This document shows positions 10,626 through 21,509 of a stretch of DNA of 64,000 bases, piece after piece; the stretch's first letter is position 1, and every line of letters starts with the position of its first letter. The notes under the pieces were generated by a model. The model saw only the letters and a program-made list of their open reading frames with translations. It did not search any database and was not told the DNA's origin. The translations under genes and the position numbers were made by a program. The stretch is from NCBI GenBank assembly GCA_963580285.1, contig OY757014.1, positions 17,462,088-17,526,087 of the forward strand. The letters are read 5' to 3'. The stretch is from Lucinisca nassula. Lineage: Eukaryota > Mollusca > Bivalvia > Lucinida > Lucinidae.

Positions 10626-10737
10626 ATGTTTGCCGTTTAAATGAGAAAAATATCATGGATTTTCATCAGAAAAGTAGCCATTGTGGAGATGTGAAAAAGT
10701 GCACTATGTCGCACGGGTATGTTATCGTTATGTCATT

Positions 10738-10751
10738 TTGTTTTCTTTCAG
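10738..10751 (+). promoter_or_regulatory. 3' splice acceptor of the GAREM-like terminal exon
   Basis: A T-rich tract ending TTTCTTTCAG lies immediately before the first CABIT-like residues. Protein similarity starts exactly at the AG, so codons upstream of it, including the ATG at 10655, are taken as intronic. Confidence 0.8.
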
Positions 10752-13051
10752 GTTGGTTTGAAGTCCTCCCTGAAAACGGTCAGCCTATAGAATATTTCGA
10801 TACGATAAATGCAATTGTGGGAATCCGGCCAAAACAATTTCTAGTCAGAACCTCTATTGTTGGGTACCAGCTCACTGTTGATAACGGTATTAGTTCATGG
10901 ACTCCTTGGGAAATCCGCCCTGGTGAGGTTCTCACAACCGGTATTGTGCAAATGGACCAGAAGAAAACGAAAAGGAAGGTATTCTTTAAAAGACTGTTCA
11001 GCTCTGGTAAAGCGAATAATAAAAAGGATCAAGAGTTGAAATATCTACAATGTTTCGATGTTGAAAATAGAGAAATTATGATTCCTTTAATAATGACAGG
11101 TGTATTTAGTCCGGTTGGAGATGCTGCTAGCACAAACTATGACGCCGTTTATTCACTAAGAGATCTGATAAGTGCTTTTCCTTTGCCAATCAAAGCGCAA
11201 CTTATTCATACTGACGCCAATTCTTATGATGGTATACCATCAGGAGTATTAACATTAAATAACCTCAAAGATAAAGAAACGTTAGTAGTCACAACCTTCG
11301 CGGACAAAGAGGGAGAAAGTGAAGCGTTTGAACTGCCAGTTAAGGATGATATTGTTATAATCAGGGAGAAAAAGAAACAAACAAATAAAAAGATTCTAAA
11401 TGAAATGGGCGATTACGTGTATGAGGACGAGGGTATGGTATTCAACAATCAAGTTGATCTGCCAGTGAGAGTCAAAGATTCAAGTAACAAACGAACAAAG
11501 GGAAGTGCAATTTTAGATAAACTTAGTGTCAGGTCTAAGAATAGGAAAGAAAGGGCTAGTCTCAAAGCTTTGCAAGAAGCCGGGGTGTTTTCTTCTAGAC
11601 TTAGCAAAGCTGAAACAAATTTCGGTGACTATGACAATATTAATCTGCAGCCAAACGAATCTCAAACAGTTGAAATTAATGACAAAGAAAATAACATCGA
11701 AGCGCCAGTAGCCAATGATAACGTTAATTCAAAAATAAATAGACAAGGATTTGATACAATGCCTGCATATTCTCAAGTGGTAAAGGAGCTAGAAAGCGTG
11801 CCTGCGTATTCCAAAGTAATCAAGCGAAATTCTGTCAAAGATCGGGACCTGCCTCCTATTCCCGATAAAACACGAAGTCCCAGAAGTAACCGACATCCAG
11901 AAAAAGAGGATCATTACGAAGAATTGCCAGTGGCTCCCCGGCCCCCAAGAATAAGTAATGATCATTTCAGTGTCGGTAATACACATGAAGATGACGGCTA
12001 TATGACGCCAGCCAGGTTGCGCCAACTGGCCGATGAACGTGATATAAACGATGAAAATGAAGGAATTGATTTTGAAGTTGTGAAGCGAAAACCACCGTCT
12101 GCACCTAGGGATTCTTTACGTTATACCCGAGTTAGAAAAGTTAGAAGTGAGTTATCTCCCCTGAATAGAGCTGAAAGTGAAAATATTGACAACATGTTTG
12201 ATTTCGCTTACACGGAGCAAGAATCTGTAGACCCTTACTACGACCGGCGACGTCAGTCAGCTGGTTACTCAACGCCAGCCCGCCGTCAGATTCCGGAGGA
12301 GCTGATAACAAATTATCGCCGGAGGGCGTATGATGATGATTCGAGAATACGATTCAATGATGATACCGCTCTGGAACCTAAATCACTATCAGGATTTTCG
12401 AAGATGAAATCGAGATCACACAAAAGTCTTGCCGAAACAAATGCTACTATTCGGAGTCATAATGTTAGAAAAATGCGGACTGCAATGGAAGTGTTTAATT
12501 TTAGTGATTCTTTGAGAGATTTAAGACAGCCATTTCAAACCCCAGAATCGCCAGTAGAGCCAACATATGGTCGCGTTGTTGATAACGAACGTGTTAAGAA
12601 CTACATATATGGAGCACGAACAAGTGGTCAGTTCCCTTACACAGAAAGCGAGCCTGCTTATAGGAAATATCACAGGTCGAGTTCCACTGCTGCTCTGAGT
12701 GACTCGTTTCCCAAACACGGTGACGATTCAGCGATTTCAATGTGCTCTCGCGGAGAATATGGATTTAATGGCGAGAGTGAATACAGTTATTCGGAATACT
12801 CAGAATGGCATGATGACGGTTGGAAACCCCCAGATGACATAGACAATTTATCCGTATTGGAAGTGTCGAAATCTCTTCGATATATTGGCATGAAGGACAG
12901 GGTTGTGATACGGTTCGCGCATGAACAGATAGACGGTGATATGCTATGTTCTCTGGATAAAAAATTACTGCAGGAGGGTTTTCCAGAATTGAACGCGTTA
13001 GAAATCAAGAAAATATTAGACTTTGTACGAGGATGGAGACCGAAGAAATGA
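10752..13051 (+). CDS. GAREM-like adaptor protein, terminal coding exon (partial CDS)
   Basis: This is a single open exon of about 766 codons ending in TGA at 13049-13051. The true exon starts after a polypyrimidine tract and AG at 10750-10751; the in-frame codons upstream of it read as intron. The intron is phase 1, because the first base of the GWFEV glycine codon comes from the previous exon. The first ~210 residues resemble the second half of a CABIT domain. A long polar, disordered region follows, with tyrosine motifs (a YDNI site fitting the Grb2 SH2 consensus near 11629, two PAYSxV repeats near 11763 and 11802, YEEL, YMTP) and SH3-type proline motifs (PPIPDK near 11850, APRPPR near 11935). 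The last ~70 residues form a SAM domain. CABIT plus proline/tyrosine linker plus SAM is the GAREM layout; known members couple receptor tyrosine kinases to Grb2 and ERK signalling. Function here is inferred from domains. No frameshift or internal stop is visible, so the gene is probably active. The exons for the N-terminal CABIT half are not in view. Confidence 0.88.
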
Positions 13052-13378
13052 ATGCTACAGTGAATGAGTATACACAACATACGTTTTCAAAAAATCAAAT
13101 AAGACAATTGACACAAATATATTTATATCTGCAGTTACAGAAATATTTTCCTGTGGACTAAACAGCCGTGGTATAGGAACCATCGGTGTTCGAGCTAACG
13201 AAGTTTCACTGTAACATGAATCTTCGATAACTTTAACACGGATAGCTAGTATATCATACCTTATTTGAACTGATGAGGTTAGGTTGAACATCCGATAAAG
13301 AAACTCGTGCGCAAGCGCACTCGTTTCTTTATCGGATGTTCAAACTCCCTCGGTATTTAAAACGGGCTGAGAAATAAA
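13052..13378 (+). other. 3' UTR of the GAREM-like gene with MITE fragment, palindrome and poly(A) signal
   Basis: A partial pogo-type MITE (13056-13213) begins 5 bp after the stop: half of the GAATGAGTATACACA hairpin, then the terminal repeat ending in TTTCACTG. A 60-bp palindrome follows at 13285-13344, and an AATAAA hexamer at 13373-13378. If that signal is used, the mature 3' UTR would carry a strong hairpin. The poly(A) assignment is inferred from the hexamer alone. Confidence 0.5.
13285..13344. repeat. 60-bp near-perfect palindrome
   Basis: The arms begin TTGAACATCCGATAAAGAAA and end in its reverse complement, with two mismatches near the GCGC-AA-GCGC centre. It would form a 29-bp stem with almost no loop. 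It lies 234 bp past the GAREM-like stop, in the putative 3' UTR. Confidence 0.9.
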
Positions 13379-13632
13379 CTATGTCTTGGGACAATAATAA
13401 TTTCAACGCCATTCCCATTCTGTTTTCCACTTCTACATTCTTTTTCAGTCGATCAGAACACAGAATCTTGTATATTCCTGTATATTCAAAGTTTTTTGAA
13501 ATGTTATTTACCACGTTTATTTATGCCGTTAGTTTGCTCAAATATTTATTCTGCATTTATTTGTTTGCATTATTTACTTCTAACCCTCACCATTCTGAAC
13601 CCGGTTATATCTGTCTTCTTCCCTTTTTTATT

Positions 13633-13720
13633 AAATATTATAGATCTAGATCAGCTGGAAACCAGCTGGTTTTGATCTAAACTGTATAGACCTACAGCCA
13701 GCTGATCCGGATCTATACTT
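13633..13720. repeat. Related AGATCAGCTGG hairpins
   Basis: TAGATCTAGATCAGCTGG / CCAGCTGGTTTTGATCTA, then TACAGCCAGCTGATCCGGAT. It resembles the CAAACAGT family in its AGATCAG core but has another outer stem. Confidence 0.65.
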
Positions 13721-14010
13721 TTTTTTCAATCTCAGAATTGTTGTTACTGGTGACACGTCAAATGACATTCATTCATGCTTCTGAATCCATGGTAAAAAGC
13801 AACAAAGTTGGCTGAATGGAATGGATGTGGCATTTTGAAATTTATCAGTTAACCCCTATATAAATTGCACTATTACATATTGACCTGATAAAGATATGCT
13901 ACCTCGGGACAAACTTTATCAAATTAAGGTAACACTTCACTTGTGTGAACCAGACTACTGGAAAAATCGGCAAAACTGTGAGTGTACAAGGGGATTAACT
14001 GATAAATAAA

Positions 14011-14157
14011 ATACTAGATTCGTGTCATTTGTATCAAGTTTATCAGGCTCGGCTTCGAGAAGGCATGTAGAATCGCTCGGCAAGCCTCGCGATTCTACAA
14101 GCGTTCTCGAAGCCTTGCCTGTTAAACTTGGTATCAAACGACACGAACCTGGTATTC
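14011..14157. repeat. Palindromic element, ~147 bp
   Basis: Outer arms TTCGTGTCATTTG / CAAACGACACGAA, then AAGTTTATCAGGCTCGGCTTC / GAAGCCTTGCCTGTTAAACTT, then TAGAATCGC / GCGATTCTA. The stem is almost end to end. Confidence 0.85.
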
Positions 14158-14208
14158 TCTAGATTCAGCATGATGAGGGTTAATTTGACGAGTGGGCGAA
14201 GCTCATAT

Positions 14209-14444
14209 GAGCCCCGCCAAGCGAATTTGTGTCTTCGAGCATTCAGTCAAGACAGTTTTTAACTACGCATGTCCAGCCATTCAGAGGGGCCAGGGATATG
14301 ACTTTCTGTCTGAAGGTTCCTCTTGATTCACTGCTTGTATGAGCGAGCACCGAAGGTTCTGGCGAGACTGCGCGGATGCGCAGGCTCGCCTGAACCTTCG
14401 CTGCTCGCATAGGCGATAAGTAACAAAATCGCTTGACGGGGCTC
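14209..14444 (+). mobile_element. MITE, 236 bp, with internal hairpin
   Basis: Inverted ends GAGCCCCGCCAAGCGA / TCGCTTGACGGGGCTC. A hairpin GAGCGAGCACCGAAGGTTCT...AACCTTCGCTGCTCGC (14341-14409) sits near one end, with centre TGCGCGGATGCGCA. Confidence 0.88.
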
Positions 14445-14689
14445 ATATAGTGTTACAAAATGCACAACATTCGTTATTTATTATATAAGAATTTAAGGCT
14501 TCATTGGTGACATTTGATAATCTAGCAATACATGCACGTTCAGAGTACACTCTCGTAACTTCCGCCCGCGTTAACATAGTGTGTGTGTGGAGGGGCGGGG
14601 GCGCATTTCTAGAATTGTGAATACTCGTTCCCGTTTGAGACGAATTGGTTTGTCACAAATTTTGATCTGAAAAATGAAACACAAAGCTG

Positions 14690-15810
14690 TCAACAGACAG
14701 CATGGCTCGTTTTGAGACCATGGGCATCTTTTAATCCTTTGAGCCTATATCTGTCATCATACATGTACCAACTATGAACCAAACTATCAAATACTTTGGA
14801 AAATATGAGCTCCAAAAATCTTTGAAATAAAATTTCTAAGTTCGTGGCCTTGACTAAAATTTTGGGCCTATATCTCTTCATCATACCTACTATGAACTAA
14901 ATCCACCGCATGGTTTGGAAAATAGGAGCTCTGAAAACTTATACATCAATTCTAAGTCCATGCCCTTGGCCGTGAGGTCATGGGCATGGGTGGGGTATTG
15001 CTGAATGAAATTTTGGACCTATATCTTATCACCATAACAAATATGAACCAAATCCATTATATGGTTTGGAAAACATGAGCTCTTAAAACTTAACATTAAA
15101 CAAGAACTTTTCGTGAGACAGCGTAGCACGCCTAGAAGTGTCCTTGAGGTCATTGGCATTGGTGGGGATATTGCCAAATATATTTTTGGACATTTATCTA
15201 TCATCATACCAATTATGAACCAAATCCTTAAAATGGTTTTGGTAATACGAGATCTTAAAACCTTTACCATGGAAGTCTGTGACATTGCTCTTGATGCCAT
15301 GGACATGGGCAAGGGTATTGTTGAGTAAAACTTTGGACTTATACAAAATCTCATGACAAATATGAACCAAGTCCATCGCATGGTTTGGAAAATATAAGCT
15401 CTTGAAAACAAAGTCCGTGACCTGGGCCTTGGGGTCATGGGCGTGGGCGTTTGTGTTGCCAACTGAAGCTTTGAACCTGTATCTATCATCATACCAAATA
15501 TGAACCAAATCCATCATTTGGTTTGGAAAATATGAGCTCTTAAAAACTTTAACATAAACATTTTATAAGTCCGTGACCTTGACCTTCAGGTCATGGACAT
15601 TGGCAGGGGTATAGGTGAATAAAACTTTGGACCTATATCTATCATCATACCCAAATATGAACCAAATCCATTGTATGGTTTGGAAATACATGTATTGACT
15701 TCTTAAAAAAAAAATAACGTAAATGTGGACGCCGGCGCCGATTCCAACGCCAATGCCGACACCGGGGTAGTGCAGTAGCTCCTCCTGGACTTCGTCCAGA
15801 CGAGCTAAAA
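14690..15810 (+). repeat. Tandem array B, ~150-bp monomer with 3' hairpin
   Basis: CTATATCTATCATCATACCA, TATGAACCAAATCCAT, TATGGTTTGGAAAATATGAG, and CCTTGAGGTCATGGGCATGG recur about seven times. The array ends with a GC-rich tract (GGACGCCGGCGCCG, 15727) and the hairpin AGCTC-CTCCTGGAC-TTC-GTCCAGACGAGCTAAAA (15778-15810). Overlapping open frames on both strands are products of the repeat. Confidence 0.85.
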
Positions 15811-16367
15811 TCAATAGTCTATGACCTTGACCTTGATGTCATGGGTATGGGTGGAGACTTAGTTGTCTATCTGTTGTGTTGCAAAATTATTACTGCACTT
15901 GGAACGGCGCGTAATGTTTCCAGCTCGTTCATACAGGCATGGTTTGTTTCCTGAGGCTAGAACTAGAACAGCCCGTCTGTTGCATGATGCCTCCACGCAG
16001 AGCTTAAACCGGACCGTCCATGCGTATTAACCCCATTGGTTTCATTGAGCGGCAGGGGTTGAGAAGTGCTTAATCCTTTAAATTTCGACTGTGTATGTAT
16101 AACGTTTACTACTACAAACCCCACTTTGCCTGAGTCAGTTTAGATTGCGGCATTTCTTACGGATATCAACAGTATTTATTCTAATAACAATAAAGCAAAT
16201 CGTGTCTCCTTGCAAACCTCATCTTCTATCCGGAATGGGGTTTTCGAGGTGGTTGGGTGGGGGAGGGGCTCATTTCAATGACATGTTATTGTGATAAGAA
16301 CTATGAATAGCCAATGTTCTGGACAGAAACCGTCTGTGTATGTATGCTGATCAGTCTCTTCACTGAG
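15811..16367. other. No gene; SINE-C fragment only
   Basis: Apart from 15935-16078 nothing is recognised. Confidence 0.4.
15935..16078 (+). mobile_element. SINE-C fragment
   Basis: GCATGATGCCTCCACGCAGA and ATTAACCCCATTGGTTTCAT correspond to the head and middle of SINE-C. Confidence 0.6.
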
Positions 16368-16460
16368 AACTTTTCATTTGGAAGGTATTGTATTAGTGAC
16401 TTTTCACTTGGAAGGTGTTGTATTAGTGACTTTTCATTTGGAAAGTGTTGTATTAGTCTC
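16368..16460 (+). repeat. 30-bp tandem repeat, three copies
   Basis: ACTTTTCATTTGGAAGGTAT followed by TGTATTAGTG occurs three times with few changes. Confidence 0.85.
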
Positions 16461-16739
16461 CGGGAGGTTATAAAACTTTTTCATGCTTTTTTCAGCTGAG
16501 CATGAAATTAGTCCTGCACATAAATTTTAAAAGGACAACACTTGTTGGCCTTTTAATATATATGGACAGGACAAACGTTATTTTCTGGTATTGAGTTTGA
16601 AAATTAAGACTGAATACTGGTATTTGGAAATTTATGCGCAGTAGAAATTTCATGTTCAACTTGATTAGGCATGGAAAAAGTTTTATGACACCGCGGTCAC
16701 ATTTTTTTGAATGTGCCAATATTTGTGCATAATAATTGT

Positions 16740-16850
16740 TTAATAAACTTCAGTGGCTGGAACACCGATGTCTCATTTACCATGATTGATTCGAACTCGC
16801 TTTTGAGTCCTGGAGAATTCTTCCTATTGTTTTAGATACCCATATTTCAT
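16740..16850 (+). mobile_element. pogo-type MITE fragment
   Basis: AACTTCAGTGGCTGGAACAC and TGATTCGAACTCGCTTTTGA match the left part of the 1833 MITE. A right-end fragment lies at 18160-18240. Confidence 0.6.
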
Positions 16851-16859
16851 CTTATTTAA

Positions 16860-17093
16860 GGGGAACGGGAACACCTCTTAAATTTGTCCGCCATTTTTCA
16901 AAGGGAGACAACTTACGGGACTTCCTGTTTGCTTTTCTATAACCCCTGTCCCATTGAAAAAGGGGTCTACTCTTAAAGGAAAGAATTTGCTCCTCAGTAG
17001 CAAATTCTTTCCTTTAAGAGTTGACCCCTATTGACATGGGAGACAAACATGCTTTTGCAGTAGTTGCCTCCCCTAAAGGCTTATCCATTCCTC
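16860..17093 (+). mobile_element. TTAA-flanked palindromic MITE (piggyBac-type?)
   Basis: Flanked by TTAA at 16856-16859 and 17094-17097. The left end GGGGAACGGGAACACC has an eroded partner on the right. The core is a 24-bp stem (TACTCTTAAAGGAAAGAATT...) at 16968-17022. TTAA duplications are typical of piggyBac; the assignment is inferred. Confidence 0.8.
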
Positions 17094-17102
17094 TTAATCT
17101 TG

Positions 17103-17170
17103 ACAATGTATGTGGTATCTACTCATTAGAATCGGTTCATTGAGGCGATTCTAATGAGTACATACAACAT
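17103..17170. repeat. Solitary ACTCATTAGAATCG hairpin
   Basis: TCTACTCATTAGAATCGGTTC / GAGGCGATTCTAATGAGTAC, the same family as the MITE core but without MITE ends. It sits between a TTAA MITE and a SINE-C. Confidence 0.75.
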
Positions 17171-17172
17171 AT

Positions 17173-17467
17173 GCGCCCCAGTTCATCTGGGTTGGAGAAA
17201 CATTGGAGTGCATGGTGCTTTCGCGCAGACCTGAAACCGACCGAACTTGAGTACTGGTAAACTGCGTAGGTCTATGCCTGCCAGGAAAAGTGGTGCGAGA
17301 CGGACAGCTCCTAAACCCTATCGGTCTCTATGAGCGGTAGGGCTTGAGACTTCATTTCATCTCAATGCCGGGTTAAAGTCCCAGAAAAGCGGGAACAACA
17401 TCTCCAAAATGACCTAAATAGTGTTGAAGGGGATGTAAAACCTCAAACAAACATACAAACAAACAAA
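17173..17467 (+). mobile_element. SINE-C copy
   Basis: Head GGTTGGAGAAACATTGGAG, middle AAACCCTATCGG, tail GATGTAAAACCTCAAACAAA. The perfect 12-bp duplication CATACAACATAT lies at 17161 and 17468. Confidence 0.88.
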
Positions 17468-17602
17468 CATACAACATATATATTTTATAGAAGATAGATA
17501 CTACATCCATTATGTCTCCCAGTCAGGCTCTATAATAAACCAATAAAATGCCAATCACGACAATTGCCGTCTGCCGGTTACTTAAAAAGTAATTGTTGCA
17601 TT

Positions 17603-17661
17603 CAGCATGGACCCAGATCAGGTTCCTCTAGGAGCAGTCTGATCTGGGTCCATACTGTTTT
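17603..17661. repeat. CAAACAGT hairpin family (class CTGCTCC)
   Basis: CAGCATGGACCCAGATCAG and CTGATCTGGGTCCATACTG, inner TTCCTCTAGGAGC. Confidence 0.82.
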
Positions 17662-17756
17662 CCTGTATGCAAAATATTTTTAAAAAGTTTGCAAGAAGAT
17701 TCAGCAGACGACATAAAGAGACGAAACTTTCAGATGTATTTTTTCTTGGCATCTTA

Positions 17757-17941
17757 AGGGTAGATTAAAAAATGAATTTTATTTTTCTGCTGTTCATGAA
17801 AGGATGAAGGCAGTGGGTCGCGTGCAAAGTAAATGTACCTCGAAGGGGTTCATGTAAACTTTGCTAGCGACCCGCTGTCGTTCATACTTTCATGAAAAGC
17901 AGAAAAAAATAAGTTTATTTTTATATTTACATTCTTTACCC
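17757..17941. repeat. Long palindromic element, ~185 bp
   Basis: GGGTAGATTAAAAAATGAAT and TTTTTCTGCTGTTCATGAAA pair with the right arm ending TTTACCC; inner arms GTGGGTCGCGTGCAAAGTA / ACTTTGCTAGCGACCCGC. Confidence 0.8.
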
Positions 17942-18159
17942 ATCATCAGTTGGCGAAAAAATGCTTATAGGGCAAACTTTAAAGCTGAAATTTTTTCTAC
18001 AAAGAGTGTAACAGCATTGACGTCACCAACGCCCGTAGAGGACCATGGATTAGACTGACGACACTGAAAATCATGTGACTCGATGCGTTCATGGAAGTAT
18101 GAACTACATATGTTTTTCTATAGGTTTACATTAGACTTTACACTGGAAACGTAAATATT

Positions 18160-18245
18160 CATGAATGACTCGAACTCCCCCTACCTCAATTTTTCATGGT
18201 TCCAAAGGTGTTACAGCCACTGAAGTTTGACTCTCTCATATGAAA
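18160..18245 (+). mobile_element. pogo-type MITE right-end fragment
   Basis: GACTCGAACTCCCCCTACCTC and AAGGTGTTACAGCCACTGAA match the right end of the 346-bp MITE. Confidence 0.55.
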
Positions 18246-18309
18246 TAAATTCAGCTGTCAGAAATCGTTACGAAAATACGCCTGTATAACGCATTGCAAA
18301 CTGTGCCGC

Positions 18310-18600
18310 CGGAAAAAAAACAACAAAAATTTTAAGATCAAAACTTGCGATATTTTTCTTATTTATGCTCAAAATATAGATTGTGGATACTCGTTAGAAC
18401 CGCCTCAATGAGGCAGTTCTAAGGCGTACCCAAAATCTATATTTTAGAGCAGAAATAAGAAAAATAAGGTTTACCCCTGTAAACCCCAGTTTTAATATAT
18501 AAGAGTGGGGTTTGAAGGGGGTCAAAATTATATGGGCGTGTTTACGTGATGTGCTTGCATTATTTAATATGATTGAATAGAGCCACAAACAGACATTATA
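18310..18600. repeat. Hairpin-bearing element, inverted relative of the GAREM-intron copy
   Basis: A hairpin at 18386-18428 (GATACTCGTTAGAACCGCCTC with partner GAGGCAGTTCTAAGGCGTAC), flanked by CTTATTT...AAATAAG repeats. The following sequence matches 10440-10560 in reverse. Confidence 0.7.
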
Positions 18601-18799
18601 GTTTGTTGTATAGTGTTGATATGTTACTATTTTCATTAAAAAAAGAAGGAAAGGGTTAAATACCTCTTACAGATTGTTTATTTCCCCGCATCCCCAACCA
18701 CGCTCATCCATGACCTAATGGATGAGAACATTGACTTGACACAAATGGGTCAACCACTGTAGGCTTAAGACTTGCTTCGTGCAGGTTCAGCTATAGACT

Positions 18800-18960
18800 C
18801 TCAGTGGCTACATTATTTTTCGCAGATCTGGCCCCGAGTTTTATAAAATTTTCATATTCGATTCAGTTTCGGGAGAAAGTTGCCGGATACGGGGATCGAA
18901 CGCGCGACTTCCTGATCACCAGTCGGATGTACACCCAAATAAAGAACCGGATCCGTTCTA
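18800..18960 (-). mobile_element. tRNA-like SINE fragment, other family
   Basis: The reverse complement has CTGGTGATCAGGAAGTCGCG and a B-box-like CGTTCGATCCCC, with an unrelated 3' part. It may be a diverged SINE of another family. Confidence 0.5.
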
Positions 18961-19047
18961 TTTGCATAGTCCTAAAGTGTTGGTCAGAGATACTGTCGCA
19001 CTCTATGATCTTCTATCATCGGCCGCTTATACTTTACGAAGGTCCCT

Positions 19048-19146
19048 GCCAGCACAAACCACGGGCCAACGTCGGGCCGATAGCGGTACGACGTTAATAC
19101 GTCGTACCGCTATCGGCCCGACGTTGGCCCGGCATTCTTTGCTGGC
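19048..19146. repeat. Perfect 68-bp palindrome within a longer inverted repeat
   Basis: From GGGCCAACGTCGGGCCGATA to the reverse complement the core 19063-19130 is a perfect 32-bp stem with loop TAAT. The outer CCAGCACAAACCAC / ATTCTTTGCTGG pairs partly. Perfection suggests a recent origin or active repair between the arms. Confidence 0.92.
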
Positions 19147-19186
19147 TGAGATTAGACGCCGCGTTCTGTGGTTAAACTCATTTACA

Positions 19187-19262
19187 AGAGGTGTGTGTGT
19201 GTGTGGGGGGGGGGGGGGTAGTGGTGTGTGTGTGTGTGGGGGGTGGGGTGGGGGGTGTGTCC
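19187..19262 (+). repeat. GT/G-rich low complexity
   Basis: GTGTGTGTGTGTG, G(14) and GGGGTGGGGTGGGGGG runs; four G tracts could form a G-quadruplex. Confidence 0.8.
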
Positions 19263-19439
19263 ACACGACGCTTAGCGTCCATATGAGCATTTAACGTCGC
19301 GGCTGTCATCCCATCGCTTACTGTCCACCATGTCATTTTAACTGATAAATTGTTCAACTTCAAGGCGCTATTTTTTCAAAAAGTCCATATGTCGACTGCC
19401 ACTCATCAGAAAGCATTAACATTTGGACCATCTGTACCC

Positions 19440-19905
19440 TGGAGGGCCGGCTTTCATGCCATGAATATTGACCCCAGGTTTGATTGGGATGTGGTTTGAC
19501 ATTAAAATATTTTTGACTTTTTGATATATAAACACCATACCTCAGGATTATGAGTCAGTATGACCCTACATTTGACCTCAAAATAAATGTAGGACACTGT
19601 GACCTATATTTCATGGTCAAGTGATTTTGCTTATATCTTGAAACCTTCTTGATACATGAACACCATACTTCGGTATTAGAAGTCAGTATGACCCTACATT
19701 TGACCTCAAAAATAAATGTAGGACACTGTGACCTTTATTTCATGGTCAAGTGATTTTGTCTTACATCTCGAAAACTTTTCGGTGTTCGAAAATCATACTT
19801 CACAACTACAGACGGTTCGACCAGTCATTTGACCAAAAAATAAATGTAGGTCACTGTGACATATAAGATCATGGTCAAGTCGTACATTTATTTTGATTCT
19901 GCTTG
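19440..19905 (+). repeat. Tandem array C, ~130-bp monomer
   Basis: AGTATGACCCTACATTTGAC, AAATAAATGTAGGACACTGT, TTTCATGGTCAAGTGATTTT and ACACCATACTTCGG recur at about 129-bp spacing, three units, the last diverged. Confidence 0.8.
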
Positions 19906-19918
19906 TATAAGAGTGTGT

Positions 19919-20235
19919 GTGTCAACACTATTTTAGGTCATTTTTGTGTCGGCACAGTCAACACTATTTTAGGTCATTTTCGAGCCGGTCAGTTTACCTA
20001 TCCACAGTTTTCCTGGGCAGGCTTATACCTAAGCCGTTAACTAGTACAGTGCACATTCTTTCGCCAGAAACTGACAACTGCCCTTCTTGAATCATCGGAA
20101 GGGAGAGAATGACCGTAGAAAAGATTTTCATGATCAATCTCCACGAAAGAATGTTGCCGACCCCGGCAGGTATCGAACCCGCGTCCTCCTGATCTCGAGT
20201 ACGACGCGCATCCAACTGAACTACCGAGACTGGTG
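19919..20235 (-). mobile_element. SINE-A copy inside array C, tail partly duplicated
   Basis: The reverse complement gives the tRNA-like head (20160-20230) and body. The tail phrase GTCAACACTATTTTAGGTCA occurs twice in direct order (19921 and 19958), unlike other copies. Confidence 0.85.
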
Positions 20236-20465
20236 ACATTTATTTTAAGGTCAAATATCGGGTCATACTGACTCATAATTCCAAAGTATGGTGTTCATTT
20301 CTATAATAGTCTTCAAGATATAAGGCCAAATCACACGACCATGAAAATATCAGTTACCTACATGTTTTAGGTCAAATTTTGGGTCATACTCTCTCATAAT
20401 CCTGAATTTTGATGTTCATACATCAAAAAGTCTTAAAGGTATAAGGCAAAATTACTGGACCGATA
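20236..20465 (-). repeat. Array C, inverted continuation
   Basis: Two units of the array-C monomer in reverse orientation (TTAAGGTCAAATATCGGGTC, ATAATTCCAAAGTATGGTGT). With 19440-19905 it makes an inverted pair separated by a SINE-A copy. Confidence 0.75.
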
Positions 20466-20757
20466 AATAGGCCCCTATTTAAATATATCTCGATGAGAGC
20501 CCGAATCCAGCTACGGTAATGCGTTACAGGTCATTTTTGCCCATAGCATGTTAATGTCTGATCAAGACGTAACCACTGTAATACTCACCAAATAAAAAGA
20601 AAAATATCTAATAATAAAAAATGGACATTAGCGGTTAATACAGCATTTGTCTGTATGAACGACACTTACTGTCACTTTGTCCAATGTGAGCACTAAGCGT
20701 TGCAGTCGCTTAGGGTTCACATGGACACTTAGCAGCCTGTGGTCACTAAGCGGCGTT

Positions 20758-21022
<265 letters not shown>

Positions 21023-21163
21023 CTAATTGTACAAGAAGATAAACTCTGTAAAAATCATAACGTGAAGGCTCATCTCGAGAGAGTGCAATGTTGAAAAGGA
21101 TAAGCGATCCTCTGTGAAGCTTTTCTCTTAACTTTTACATAAGGTTTTTTTCTTCAAAAAATA

Positions 21164-21509
21164 CAGTAGAACTTCGATGGCTCGAACACTGATGGCTCGT
21201 TTACTATAGCTGAGTAGAACCCACTCTTTAGCCCCTAGCGAAACCCTCTACATAAGAAATAGTGGGAGATAATTAAGGAGATTTTAGTCTTTTATCTTGC
21301 AAATGTATGCTGTGTGTACTCATTAGAATCGCCTCGATGAGGCGATTCTAATGAGTACACACAGCATACATTTTCATTATAGAACACCAAAAAGATATCT
21401 AAAAGTATCTCGTTATGCCTCCTGGCAGTAACCTCAGTGGCTCGAACTACCCCTGTCTCGAACAGATTTTCGAGGTCCCAAAGGTGTTCGAGCCATTGGC
21501 GTTCGACTG
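21164..21509 (+). mobile_element. pogo-type MITE with central hairpin, second copy
   Basis: 346 bp, the same ends (CAGTAGAACTTCGATGGCTC ... GCGTTCGACTG) with TA on both sides (21162, 21510) and the same central hairpin at 21305-21372. Confidence 0.88.

Noticed and set aside
10655..10750. ATG at 10655 as the start of the GAREM-like protein
   Set aside because: The residues before GWFEV lack similarity, and a strong splice acceptor sits exactly at the start of homology in the middle of the CABIT domain.
14690..15814. Overlapping open frames on both strands
   Set aside because: All lie in array B and repeat with the monomer; frames on both strands are equally open.
18962..19294. Protein-coding frame across the 68-bp palindrome
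   Set aside because: It reads through a perfect palindrome and G-rich low complexity; no domain.
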